This document shows, one piece after another, positions 25,544 to 36,961 of a DNA stretch of 64,000 bases; position 1 is the first letter of the stretch, and each line of letters opens with the position of its first letter. The translations under genes were made by a program, and so were the position numbers. The notes beneath the pieces are model-generated. The model made no database searches, was not told the origin of the DNA, and saw nothing but the letters and a program-made list of their open reading frames with translations. The DNA comes from Ectocarpus siliculosus (Eukaryota > Sar > Phaeophyceae > Ectocarpales > Ectocarpaceae), in contig FN649727.1 of assembly GCA_000310025.1 (NCBI GenBank), forward strand, positions 5,309,468 to 5,373,467. Direction: 5' to 3'.

Positions 25544-28500
25544 AGTAGAAACCTTCCCCGCACGAGTTTGCTCAGCATGGCCGTATACATTCTAACCCAA
25601 GTTTCACCTGACCAGTAACGTTGTAGGCCAACGATATACATACGTGTTTGCTCTTGTAAATATGTGACGGCAATGGCAGGTGCGTGTCACATCGTCCCAA
25701 CGTAGCATATTGAAACCACCCGCCAACGAAGTGTCATCTGGCGGTGTCGCTTGCCACGTGCTCCTCCCCCTTCCCCTTCGTCTCTTCCAGCACGACTACC
25801 AGTTGGGAGTCAGAAGCCTCACCGGATGTCGTGTGTGTCTTTGTCGGAAGGAGGGAGGTTGACGCCAACGATCAATCTCGCGAGGCGCCCTACTCATTTT
25901 TCCGTCGAATGTGTACGGGAGGTTGCGTAAGGAAAGCGAGGAATCTTTCGCCTCATGGAGAACCAGGTACTCGCTTGTTGTTGGAAATCGACGGCCCTGG
26001 CTGAAGAGATGTTGCCATATTGCTGCACACACCATATGTTAGTATCGATGCCGGCTTGTGGATTTACGCTACCATGAAGATGAATGAATGCCGAAGGGAG
26101 AGCGAGAATGGGGAACCCCAGAACCACAGAGGCCGCAACAAGCACTAATCTTTCTCTTTTTCACTTCTCCAACTTACGGGAAATCCATGGCCGAAACGTG
26201 ACCATGTTGATACAACGCCGTGTCCTTATCCGGTTGTTGTGTCACCTGTTAATGCACCCTCATACCCCCCGATGACTTGTTGTCGTTGACGATGTCATGC
26301 TTGTGTCGTTTCTGTCAGGTTACATGCCATGTTCCAGGGAAATGGTTGCTCGCATCAAAGCAATGACGCTTCATGCACACTCACGCGTTTGGCATGGACA
26401 GCGCCGTGCGCATGTCGAATACGTGTGTGTGCGGTGGTGTCATTTCCGAGACACCGCCATTCCCTGTACGGTTCGCCCGAAGTTCTTGTCTCTCTTTCTT
26501 GTGCAGTTTGTTCCGCTAGTGTTGTTGAGGCTCTGTAGGAGTGTCTTGCGGGTGGGAGGGGTGGGATGAGGTGTACACTCAGTGGTACGTACAGTTGCCC
26601 TTGGTCATTTGGTCGTTGACCACGCAAACCTTTAGAGGACGGGTTACCGTTGTTCCTAGCCCTGTGGTGTGTCGGCGAAGAGGACCCCATTGATGTTCTA
26701 ATTTAACACAGCTACTCATATGACTCGGTGAACGCCGTACATTTCTAGGCACACGAGAACACGTGCACCCCAGGAAATGGGGTTCCCGGCAAAAGGCCAA
26801 CCACCCGTGATTGTTCGAAAGGTATGTAGATGGGAGTTTAGATTCACCACCATACGCTGCGAAAGAGGGAGGGCCCTGTTTAAACGAACCGGGGCCCACG
26901 ATCCCCCCCCGTCGGTGCGCATCCACACCTTTGCCCAAGATAGCCAAGAATCGCAAGACCTGGCACCTCCTCACCTTCATTGCACTGAAGAAATTTGGTA
27001 CATACACGGTGTGGCGCGTCAAAGCCACCGCATTATTTGGCCGTCTCTTCTCGTGCATGTAAAGGGCATCATTTCAATCTTGTATTATCTTGTTTTTAGA
27101 GGGAGCAAGATATTGATTTGGTCGAGAGGGGTGAGATGGATCCCCTGTAACTAACTGTATGTACAGTAGTGAGTTTCGGCAGGAGAGAGGGTTAGAAATT
27201 CGGAAAACTGCTGGATTTAAGGGCCGTTTCAAACGCAGCGCTATTTCGCTCCAAATTTCCAAATGTCCAAAAAAAACAAATTGGAAAGGTTCCAAAAATT
27301 TGGAACGAACCATTCCAATTTTTGGGCCCCTACTTCTTTCCATATTTCCAAATGTTCCAAAAAGAAACATGTTGTGTGGGCGCCGGAAACCGCCGTTCCG
27401 TGTGTTTTTGGAACGAAAATTTTGGAAATTTGGAAAAAAATCACCGCGTCTAAAACGGCCCTTAGAGATAACGAACGTTCGGCGAAACCGTTCTTCTTCT
27501 TGGGAAGACCAGGCCTATTGTCGGATTTGAACGAAAAACACACCAGGGGCGGCGGCAGCGAAAACAATAACAGCTTGCGTCGCAATAACAAAAACTTCAT
27601 TCGCCAGACACGATGCTCGGCACCACAGCAGAGCAGTGCCTTTAGAAATGTTATCAACGCTAGCCCGTATTTATCTTGCGTAGACTCGGGGCTTACCACC
27701 GTGGCGGGGCTGCCCCCAGTTCAGTTGTGTGGGGGTGATCAAGGAGCTTGACTTTCCTCTTCTTGCTTTGTGCAAAAGGGATGAGACAGACCTTTATTAT
27801 TTCCACGGGGGAGAGAGAGGAGAAAAAGCGGCAGCAACCAAGAGAGAGAGGACACTCGATTAACCCCCAGCCCATGTAACTTGGCAAACCCAGAATTGTA
27901 GCACATCATTGAGCGTATGAAGATAGGTGGCGACGTATATAGTGCGTGTTCATTCGTGTCCCAGACAAGATTGATCTGCCTCCTTCTCTCCCAGGTTTTG
28001 TTCTCCTGCCCAGCAACCCAGCATCAACAGTTTTAAGTAGGTCGACGCTTGGAATGCATAGTGAGCTCCACACCTCACTTCAGGCACGGGGAGCAACCAA
28101 CGCTGGTGGACATCGACGAAACAGTCGTGTACGTGTCTCTGCGTCGGTAGTTGGTGACGAATGCTCCGGCAAATAAACAAATGGCATTGGACACATTGAT
28201 TGGTTGTGAGGTAAGTGTTCTATGGCCTCAGCAGTTTGGGCAGAAAAGGGAGTACTCCCAGCCACAGCTGTCTGAAAGAGCTACTGGTACAAAACAGAAT
28301 TGCTCCGGAGTACATAGTAGTTCAATAAAAGAGCGCGGCAACACAAAGAAAGTTGACGGCCGCGATTAAACGCGAGGCGTAGCTCTCCACATCGTTCTAG
28401 TACTCCCGTTCTTCATGTTCCGTGTCCCCCGGAACGATACGACCACGAACTCCGTACGTACGTATGCACAACGAACCCGTGTCATGATCCAGCATGAAAA

Positions 28501-31073
28501 TATGTTCACATGTGTCCATTTACATTACTCGAGAAAGGCAACTCGCAAAGTCCCCCGATGTACTTCTGGCGTACATTAGTCGAAGCTTGTATCCTATCAT
28601 ACTTCTGTATGACAATTCGGAATGAACGGCTCAATTCTCGGTTACTACAATCATCGGTCCAAGATGTTCACATCGCGCAGCCAACAATCAATATAAAACT
28701 ACATCCAAAAAGGTACTCTTTTAGTCTTAGGAGCACTCTTCGCGCGAAACCAAAGGTTTCAATACTGATGTAGGGCTCTATTGTGGTTTCATGCTGGGCT
28801 TGCTCTATCTTCCTCCCCTCCCCGGCTCTGTACATACATCTTTGCCCCCGTGGTATTCTTTATCTATCTTTTTCTCCCTCGCTGCTATTTGTCTATTGGC
28901 CCCTGTCTGTTGCCCCCGTGCCCCCCCGCCGTGTCTCTCTATCGCCCTGTGCGTCTGTCCCTCCGACTCTCCCGTTTCTGCTCCTCCTCTCTTCGTTCTA
29001 CTCGAGTCACCCCCAAGGACCTCTGCGCGGCCTGCCTCCGCTGCAAGGCAAGACCCCGACAAACGCGGGAGAAGAACAAATGAGGTTCAAGCGATTCTAT
29101 TGTCCTCGAGAGCATGTGTACGATTCCCTTACAGGCATTGGCCAGGCAGCAAAAAGAGACTAAATACGAGAAGCTACATAGGTCGGCATATTTTGGATAT
29201 GTGACGCGGTGCCTGCCTATTGTTGTGCGGGTCACTGCCGTGTACGACGGAGAAATTTCGTCGTGTACAGGCCTCGTGCCCCACACTCGCACGATACTCA
29301 GTAGCGGCCCGTGCATCAGAACACTAGAAAACAGACAAAGAGGCTTTTCGACCGGTCTTCACGTGGCGACCGATAAGATATTTGCCTCAAGGAATTGGGC
29401 TCAGCGGAAGCCACGGTAACACAACCTAGAGGTATAAGATCGCCCTGCCGTGGGAGAACAGAGAACGGAAATAATGGAGCTCACGCCCCCCCAGGGCGAT
29501 TAGGAACCGCCCACATCGCGGCCTGGGTATTGCCGGAGCCCGACTTGGGTGTGCCGTGGGGTCTAGAGCGAGCCGGTCCGGGAGGGCATCAGGGCTCGAT
29601 GAGAGGCCTCTGCAAATGACAAGAGCAGACACCTTTCGAATGCTTGCGGTGGTCGTATAATGCATGTTTCCACAACGCAATCGAGGTGTACCGTGTGCGT
29701 GGGCAAACGATCGACGCGTTCTCAATGTTGCTATCTTATTGCGAACTCGGAAGACACGATTCTGAGCTAACGTAGACAAGGTTTACAACCTCACCCCAAA
29801 AGTTAAGTTTCTCATCAGAAGGCCGTCACTGCTGTAGGTTGCTGGCCATGATCCATGCGGTTCAACAAATTCAATACCCGGAACGTTCCAAGAGAGAACT
29901 GCAACGAGAACATCACACAAAATACCTGCCCGGTCCAGGGGGGGGTGGCATCTTGCCGCGATGCCTCCTAGGCCACGGAGACTGTTCCGCCAACCGTTCC
30001 TCCCTGGCGTACAGCACGAGCTGACGCCGCGTCCGAGCAAACACCAAACGTGCCAGCAGCAGAAATGGACGAGGTGATGGCGTTAGGGGCAGGGAGTTGT
30101 CTCGTAACCTATTTCACCAGCTCTTGTTACGTTTTGCAAGGATGGCACGCCAACAACCAAGGCCAATATCGTTCTCGGGCGGGGAGGAACACCTGCTCCA
30201 GACGCGGCCACACATCGCGTTGAAAACTGCGCCCCAAAAGACCCCAAAAGGTCGACAAATCCAGGTTGTCTCGGCTGGCTAGAATTTTTCTCTGCCTCGC
30301 GACATCGGAAGACCAAACAGCAAAATCAACGTCAAATCCTAGCCCCTATCCGGTCACAGCCTTGAGTATCCAGTCACTCATCTATTGGCAAGTACACGAG
30401 CTCGAGGAGGCGGCGAATCAAGCCGGTGCGGTAAGAAAAGGCAGGGGGGCCACGATGGCGTTTGGTGCGTTCTCTTGCCTGATGATCCGGCGCGTGCTGG
30501 TAAGATTGCCTGTTGAAGCAGTCTCCACAGATGAAGAACCCTTTGCACACCTGGAAACGATATTAGTCCAAAACATTATGCATTCATCACTTCCTGAGCA
30601 GAGACATCGTGCAGCAGAGCACCGTATGTCCGCGGATAGCGCAACCCCCGGTCGGAATATGGTCGGGTTACATTACGATTGCTCACATCTCGATGGTCGA
30701 CAAAAACCTGAAAAATAAAGTTCGCAACGACAGATCCGCGTACTGACACTGAACTGCCCGAACGCACAGGACCTATCCTTTCACACCTTTTCCTACAACT
30801 AGTTGGAACTCACGATCATCGTTCCGCTCCTGAACAAGTGATCTCGAGCCCCAAACCTGACCAAATGAATTCGAACCCAAACGTTCACTCGTAATCCCCC
30901 GACATCTACGATAAAATACCACAGTAGCGGGTACACCGGCGTTTCTATACAAAGGTTTTGTCGAGAGCTCTCTCGGACGCCTGCCAATGCACGTGCTTCT
31001 AGGTCCACCAAAACTTCCGCTTCCAATGCCGATGCGGTCCAAGTGATCGCAGGTAGGCGTAAATGCTGTGTAG
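25544..31073. other. gene-poor region
   Basis: No gene could be recognised. Overlapping open frames at 28780-29200 reflect a pyrimidine-rich tract and are not convincing. Several splice-bounded open segments on the minus strand (around 29.9-30.0, 30.15-30.25 and 30.36-30.50 kb, the last ending RRLLELVYLPIDE and a stop) may be exons of an unidentified gene. The MITE-like element at 27218-27464 lies here. Confidence 0.35.
27218..27464. mobile_element. MITE-like element with 12-bp terminal inverted repeats
   Basis: TAAGGGCCGTTT at 27218-27229 is the exact inverse of AAACGGCCCTTA at 27453-27464, with imperfect extension inward (CAAACGC and GCGTCTA). The 247-bp interior is AT-rich, with repeated, partly inverted TTCCAAATTT/AAATTTGGAA blocks and several GGAACGAA copies, so the whole element can fold on itself. 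If TA is the target duplication, the inverted repeat is AGGGCCGTTT, as in Tc1/mariner-like elements; a TAA/TTA duplication (Tourist-like) fits less well. Confidence 0.65.
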
Positions 31074-31688
31074 TTATCGACAGTGTATCTCAGCTTCTTC
31101 GTCGCACACCAAACATGTTGCGGTAAGCGTACGTGTCCAACAGATAAAATTGACAATGTGCGCGATCTCAGCTTCTTCGTCGCACACCTTGCAAGTGACG
31201 GCAAAGTTCGGCCTCCGCGAACGGTACAGGACGTCCGGTCTGCCGTGGCGTGGTAACACGCCGTCGGAACACACACATGAAGGGGAGGGAGGCGTGAGAG
31301 GAGACGCGATGATAGGAACAGGGCAACAATGCACGCCGAATGATGTGCATACGAACGCGTACTTCGCCACCATCTTATATCCTCTGGTGTTTCGATCAGC
31401 CGATGCGAGGTTGTCTAGGTGAACAACAACTCCATGAATGATTCGGCCTGTCTCTTCTCCCTGTGATCAGGTGCCTATCACTCGTGCATCGTGCGGAATC
31501 GGGAATCCGTCAAATGCATAATGCGCCTCCTTGCCTCCTTGATAATGCCCGCGGTGCAGCGCACCTGGGCCCAACCCACGCAAAACCTCTGCTTCCGTTC
31601 GGACAGAACAAATCAACTCACGCGACCCTTACCTGTTGGAGTGCGTGTCCTCCAGCAGTGGGCTCTTGCCGCAAGCCTCGCAGGTCAT
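31074..31688 (-). CDS. possible small CxxC-repeat (zinc-binding) protein
   Basis: Two minus-strand segments join in phase: 31688-31633 (ATG, donor GTAAGG) and 31239-31074 (acceptor CACGGCAG, stop TAA), giving 73 residues. The product has three CxxC motifs: MTCEACGKSPLLED, TCKVCDEEAEIAH and TCLVCDEEAEIHC. The last two come from a 24-bp direct duplication (31086-31109 and 31169-31192). The pattern resembles a B-box or other small zinc finger, but no family is recognised. It is short, has no other support, and may be part of a longer gene. Confidence 0.35.
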
Positions 31689-33485
31689 CGTTCCGGACCT
31701 GCTCGCCTGTAGGGCGTATGATAGGTGAGACGATCGGAGTCCGAGCACAAGGTGGCGTTACCCGGTCGCAATCAGTACGCCCCTTCCCGACTGGAGGCGT
31801 CAATTTGTAGGCCCAAGCCCAGCCTGTGGCGCTGGGCAGTCAAACCATAGAATTTCAGTCGCACTGAACGGGTTGCACGTGTACAGTACAAGGGGCAGTC
31901 GACGAGAGCAGCCCGATGGATGCCTGTTTCAGTGTTTCGCTAGAATGAGCCGACGCACGACAGCCAGGAGGCCTGTAGACAAAAACGCGCTACGATCTTG
32001 CATCCATTAACCCTGGGTTTTCGCAATACGTTCTTTGGGTTCTGGATGGGAACTTTCTCAAGCCCGAGGCATGTGAGAGCCATAGATGTCTCTGGAATGA
32101 GAGTTCCACACCTACCTCGCGCGGCCTTGGTTCGGTGCCAGCATCAGGATGCGAGGCTGCCGGTGCCGCCGCGGCTGCACCCGCTACTCCACCACCTCCT
32201 CGACGGCGTGCCTGTATGTTCTTAAGACGCTGTCGGCATCGAGCAAAGACACGGTGAACCGCACGCGTGGGGGTAGGTTCGTGACGTGCAACATCAACGC
32301 CAGAGAACTGAGGCTTGCGCATCTCACGTACCCACACGTTGAGTGACAAACGTCAGGACCAACGCATCGATGGGATCTTGATACTAGGTATCGGGGGGTA
32401 ATGAGCCGCGGGGTGCGACTTAATACCTTGCAGTAGTCTTTTCTGCGATGCTGATGGTGCACGCACGAATCCCGACACACAATAGCGTGAATCGTTTGTG
32501 GTGCAGCTACGCCTGCACCACAGAGGGACAGCAGGCGTACGACAGGAGCGACGATGATTGTATGTGCGGCCACCGTTCAAAATTTTGCACTTTACATGCG
32601 GTTGTTTCTTTCCGTTTTGATGCACATGCATGAAGAAACAAAATGTGAAGTCTTCCCGCTGTGCGGACGCAAACACGCACATGTGCTGGGCATCTGGAAG
32701 AAACACACATGCGGCATCCCCCTGGCGGCGAGCGTATCACACATCACACCGTCGAGGAGCACGACCAGCAGTGTAGACATAGGATTGTGACACGACAGAT
32801 GGCCAATATTGCGTCAGGCTCACAACTTGCCAGCCACATTCGTTTCAAGCCTTCCGAGTTTCCCGCCCAAGTGAAAGCAAGCAGTCCAGCATGAACCAAA
32901 AACAAAAAAAATCCGTTGATGGTCATGTGACGTCATGACTTTGATGCGAGCGACCGAGAGGCCCTGCTGCAACCCTGCAGCAGCAACAGCATGCAGGGCA
33001 CGGCTTTCTTTGCGAAGACAGTCAGTAGCGCGGCGCAAGTATGCAATCTGAACCGATCCCGCGGGAAACCATCCTGATAACGCGCAGCAGCAGCAGTAGT
33101 AGACCCTCACGCCCTCGACGGATGCTCTCGATGATGGCAGCTGTGATCTGGACTTGTGGGAAGGTGTGTTATTTGTGTGATCATCGGTCTGCTCTTTTTG
33201 AAGCAGTTGGGTGCACTCAACATCAATACACGCCCGCCAGGTTACACATGGCGCATGCCTACAGTATACCCACGGTGCACAGGTCGTATAGGCCCGGTCC
33301 CTCCTGGTTTTGATAGCTGGTCTCAGACCAGCGTCTCAGCGGTGATGCGTTTGTTGGTGTTGTTCTTGCGTCTCTGTCGGTGTTTCTTGTCCTGGTTTGA
33401 ATCGCGCGAGCGATCTCCGCTTTTGTGCACGCCTTTTCGCGTAGAAACCCCGGGGTTGGGGAGCAAAATCTCCTACGAATATAGG
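31689..33485. other. no gene recognised
   Basis: A minus-strand frame at 32349-31990 encodes an Arg-rich then Gly/Ala-rich stretch bounded by a plausible acceptor (32313 region); it may be an exon, but nothing in it is recognisable. The remainder shows no supported feature. Confidence 0.3.
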
Positions 33486-33775
33486 CTACATATGCCAGTG
33501 AAGCACGGCCATCTGCTCTCGGAGCACGACGAAACCGGTGTGGAGAAGAGTGCGGTATTTTTCTTCTTCCTCAGAAGCAAACCAATCGTCAATCGGTGCC
33601 CTATAGATCTCGTTCTGGTCCCAGAGGTCTGCTAAATAGGCTTCCCCGTAATCAAGTTTTGGGGCCCCTGTATTGCGCGGCGCAACTTTGACCGATATAT
33701 AGAGCATTTTTCTCCCTCCTGGGAACGAAGGGAAAAAATGTCGCCCTCTTCGCTCGCTCCGCGGCTCATTATAAT
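33420..33775 (-). repeat. dispersed repeat, copy 2 (coding-like)
   Basis: The reverse strand is homologous to 165-480. Here an open frame (33812-33486 minus, 108 codons) covers the repeat and contains YRAPIDDWFASEEEEK and VVLREQMAVLHWH, so the coding-like core is intact. It lies directly beside the SINE at 33857-34179. The origin is not recognised. Confidence 0.6.
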
Positions 33776-33856
33776 CTCTCAAGCAAATAACACAAAGCGA
33801 CTGCGATGGCATTTACAGCTCGTCGAGATCGGCCAATTGGTTCCAACCAACCGGTC

Positions 33857-34179
33857 GCCCCGGTGGTCTAGTTGGTAGCCTCGTAACCTTCTAGAGGTCA
33901 GGTCAGGGGTTCGAATCCCGGCGTAGGCGAGCTTTTCTTGCAAAGTGAGTTTTTCTCTCGCTTCCGCTCCTGGCCAAGTGGATAGCGCTAGTTCGTGTGT
34001 ACACAGAGGGAAGAGAGTGCTGAACTCTTCTCGCATTAAAAATTGAAGGCGAAGTACCGCAGGAGGGGAGGGTAGAGATAGGCTCTTCTGTGTGACCACG
34101 GGTCGGAATAAACGGCACTAGTGCTGTGAGTGCTGATTTAAAGTGAAGAACAAAAAAAAAAAAAAAAAAAAAAAAAAAC
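33857..34179 (+). mobile_element. tRNA-derived SINE with poly(A) tail
   Basis: A tRNA-like head (33857-33928) has a perfect A box (TGGTCTAGTTGG, 33864-33875) and B box (GGTTCGAATCC, 33908-33918) at tRNA-like spacing. Its acceptor stem is degraded (only outer pairs match), so it is not a functional tRNA. A second A-box-like sequence (TGGCCAAGTGGATAGC) follows at about 33971-33986. The element ends in 28 consecutive A (34152-34179). RNA polymerase III box structure plus a poly(A) end define a SINE. No target-site duplication was recognised. Confidence 0.75.
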
Positions 34180-34570
34180 ATTGACGGGTGCGAACCACAA
34201 CGTGTGCACGCAATGCAGGCATTCTTCGACAGGGGCGGTCAGGTTTCAGCTCCAAAGTTTGCACATCAACCTGCCCCTAGCATGTCCCTTATCATTCAAC
34301 CTATCCCCCTTTTATTGCGTCCAATGAACTCACCAAACCACAACCATCACGTACGAACTCACCTCCAGAGTGAACTCGGCACACCTTCTACCATGGTCCG
34401 TCAAAGGGTCCAGCAGCAACACCGCCGTACCGTCCTCCTGGCTCAGCATATGCACGCATGGGGCGGCGTTTTCGAGCGGGAGATGCAAGATGCGGCGGAG
34501 TGGGGTGCAGTTGCGCGAAAGACGAGAAGAGAGGGAAACGTTAGGGACATATGTGGGCCGCCCGTTCTAT

Positions 34571-35795
34571 TTATCTGGAATGAGTTCCGTGTAAAGAGCA
34601 CGTTCCGAGAATTCTCTTGAAGATGTTGCTTGGTCGAAGAGCGGACGGAAAGCAAGACATCGGGCACGACTTCCAAAGCAGCAGAGCTTCTTCGTATGAT
34701 GAACGATCCGTTGCACTTGCCTCGCGGTCCTCTCGAAAACCAATGGCGAGGAAGGCCGTCCTAATGCCCGGCTGGAGCCAGACCTCGCTCGAGAACCTCC
34801 TGCCCCAAGCGTGTTGCAATTCAAAATACAAATATTTTATTAGATGTCTGCAACAGTCTATGTTAGCGCCAGCACTCCAGTGCTAGCAAGGACGAGTCGA
34901 CAAGCTCACGTCAACGTACGCAAGAGGGACATATTTCTGTTCAGTCCAAAGTAGTAATAATAGACTAGAGACGCGAGGAATGGTAGAAACAACAATACAG
35001 GTCACATAACATCATGAACCCCATCGTGAGGCGTCTGGTCTACGGATAGAGAGGAGGTCGTCCCGCGCGTGAAAGAGGTCAGTAGTTTTTCTCTGGACTA
35101 GTCGGCCGGGGCACACACAAGGCAGGCCACACACAGCAGCAGGAGATGTTTTTTTTCTCCACCTTCGCTTGCGGTGCTTCCCTATGCTATTATCGTGAGA
35201 ATGATTCAGCCACTCCCGCCCCTCGACCGTAGACCGGTGCACACGAATTCTTAAGCACAGAAAACAACACAATATGGTCATGTATGTATTCATGATCAAA
35301 GTGAAGGGAGAAGAATTACTGCTGTAGTCTAAGGCATGATAGATATTTAGTCACTAAGATGAAAACATTAGCTCTCCTACGCACCGATCGGCCTTGTTTA
35401 TCTTTCGATACTTGGGTTCGTCTGGGTGGTTGACGACATTCTCGAGGTATCGGATCGCGATGGTGCCGTCCTCTAATCTGTCACACGACGATGAGTCGGG
35501 CAAAGAGAGCGCGGGTGAGTGAGTATCAACAGATGAGGGAGATATTTTGTTTGTTCGCGGAGGACGAAGAACAGGCGCCTCGAGCAACGACAGCTGGCAA
35601 GAGCGTAATAGAGCACGCCTCTCGGCAAATGGAGGGTGTGTCGGTAGAGGTACAAGCAGATATAGCTCTAGCTCAAGATTCTGCCTCGTTTTTCGACAGT
35701 CCCGTGTCCCGGCATGAGCACCGACGCACCGACACTCACCGCTGTTCCACATCCTCAAGTATTCGAGCTAGCGTCTCCAGATCGTCTCGTGGCAT
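34571..35795 (-). CDS. small PUB-domain protein
   Basis: Three exons, 35795-35740, 35477-35385 and 34799-34571 (stop), join in phase (2, 2) to 125 residues. After a helical start (MPRDDLETLARILEDVEQRL) come IAIRYLENVVNHPDEPKYRK and INKADRRFSSEVWLQPGIR, then TAFLAIGF. The 'L..Y..N+..HPDE.KYRKI' plus 'F...V....G...+L.A+GF' pattern is the PUB/PUG domain of peptide:N-glycanase, UBXD1 and RNF31, which binds the C-terminal tail of p97/Cdc48. The tail (SYEEALLLW) is short and shows no second domain. The ATG follows an acceptor-like ATTACAG, so an upstream exon is possible. The gene is divergent from the HECT ligase. Confidence 0.78.
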
Positions 35796-36961
35796 GCCTG
35801 TAATGGCGATTGGGTAAGAACAAGAATCTGCGTCTGTCTGTTATGTGCAGAGAGCTCCAGCATAAGGCACCGTGCTAGAGACAGCACTATCTGTGTGCAC
35901 AGAGCTTAGCAGAGAGCAGAGAGCCAGTCTGGGGCTCCGCACATTACTTTTCGGGAACGTAGGGTAACCCTCATATTCCCCACCCGCACTACTGCTGTGC
36001 TGCGGGCTGCCGCTGGGTGTTGCAGATCAGATTGAAGACAGACACACGGGTCCCACAGCTGCGCGCACACGCATTCATCGCTGCCAGTTTCCGTCATGTT
36101 TAGAACGGATAAGGATCTCAAGCTGGGATCGAGACGTCAGGGTCGGTGAGCGTGTCAGCGTTGATGACAATAAGTCGATTGCATCACGAAATAATCGTGC
36201 CGCATCTTGCTGGTACTGCTGTAGACACGCACAAAACACAGCAGTCAATTAGGTTCTCACAGGCGGCAGTTCTGTAACAGCAATGGTGGGGTTCTAGGAG
36301 AGCTTCATATGTTGGGGGGGGGGTTATGTTCGTTGTTGTCGTGATGGATACTTCGTGAGGCTTGTGCCCATCGCGTCGCAGTGGTAGGTTTTGTCTCAAT
36401 CTGTTCAGAGAAATCGTACGCCTGTGTCCATCCTAACCGGGATATGTTGAAGTCTTCATTCGCTGAGCTGTGTGAAGGTTAAGTGACGCCTGCCAAAGAC
36501 TGGACTTTTTTGCAGCTGCAGCTGCTTTTTTGCTTGGGGTGAGGACGCTGCACTTGAGTGCTGCGACAAGAAGCACAAGTAATTGCAGCAGTTTAGTTAG
36601 TTAGGCCACAGGTCGACCGACGTATGTAACCCGCCCCCCCACCCCAGGCTGGCGATGGCGACTCTTGTGGTCGTTTTCTTCAGTAGGGATGGATGACGTA
36701 TTGTATCGGAGAATCATTGCTCGGTCTATGGCTAAGGCTCCTCTGTCTTTATGCATAACCTTTTCAGATGTTGTCGTGTCATTGTGTGTGTAGGTTTATC
36801 TTTGTGTGTGGAAGCTGCATCTTTGTGTGTTCGATGCTTCCTAGTGCAGCTCGTACGGAGCAAAGGCTTTGTTTCTAGCCTTACAAAGCATCCCCTTTAC
36901 GCCGCGACGTCCACCTACCTGCCCCACCGCCCGGCTCCGGCCCAACAACTGCATATGATAG

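Noticed and set aside
28780-29204. Three overlapping long open frames
   Set aside because: They lie in a C/T-rich tract, have no ATG context or splice structure that favours any one frame, and their translations are low-complexity.
33857-33928. Candidate functional tRNA gene
   Set aside because: A and B boxes are good, but the acceptor stem pairs at only about four of seven positions, the T stem has a mismatch, and the segment continues into a poly(A)-ended element; it is the head of a SINE.
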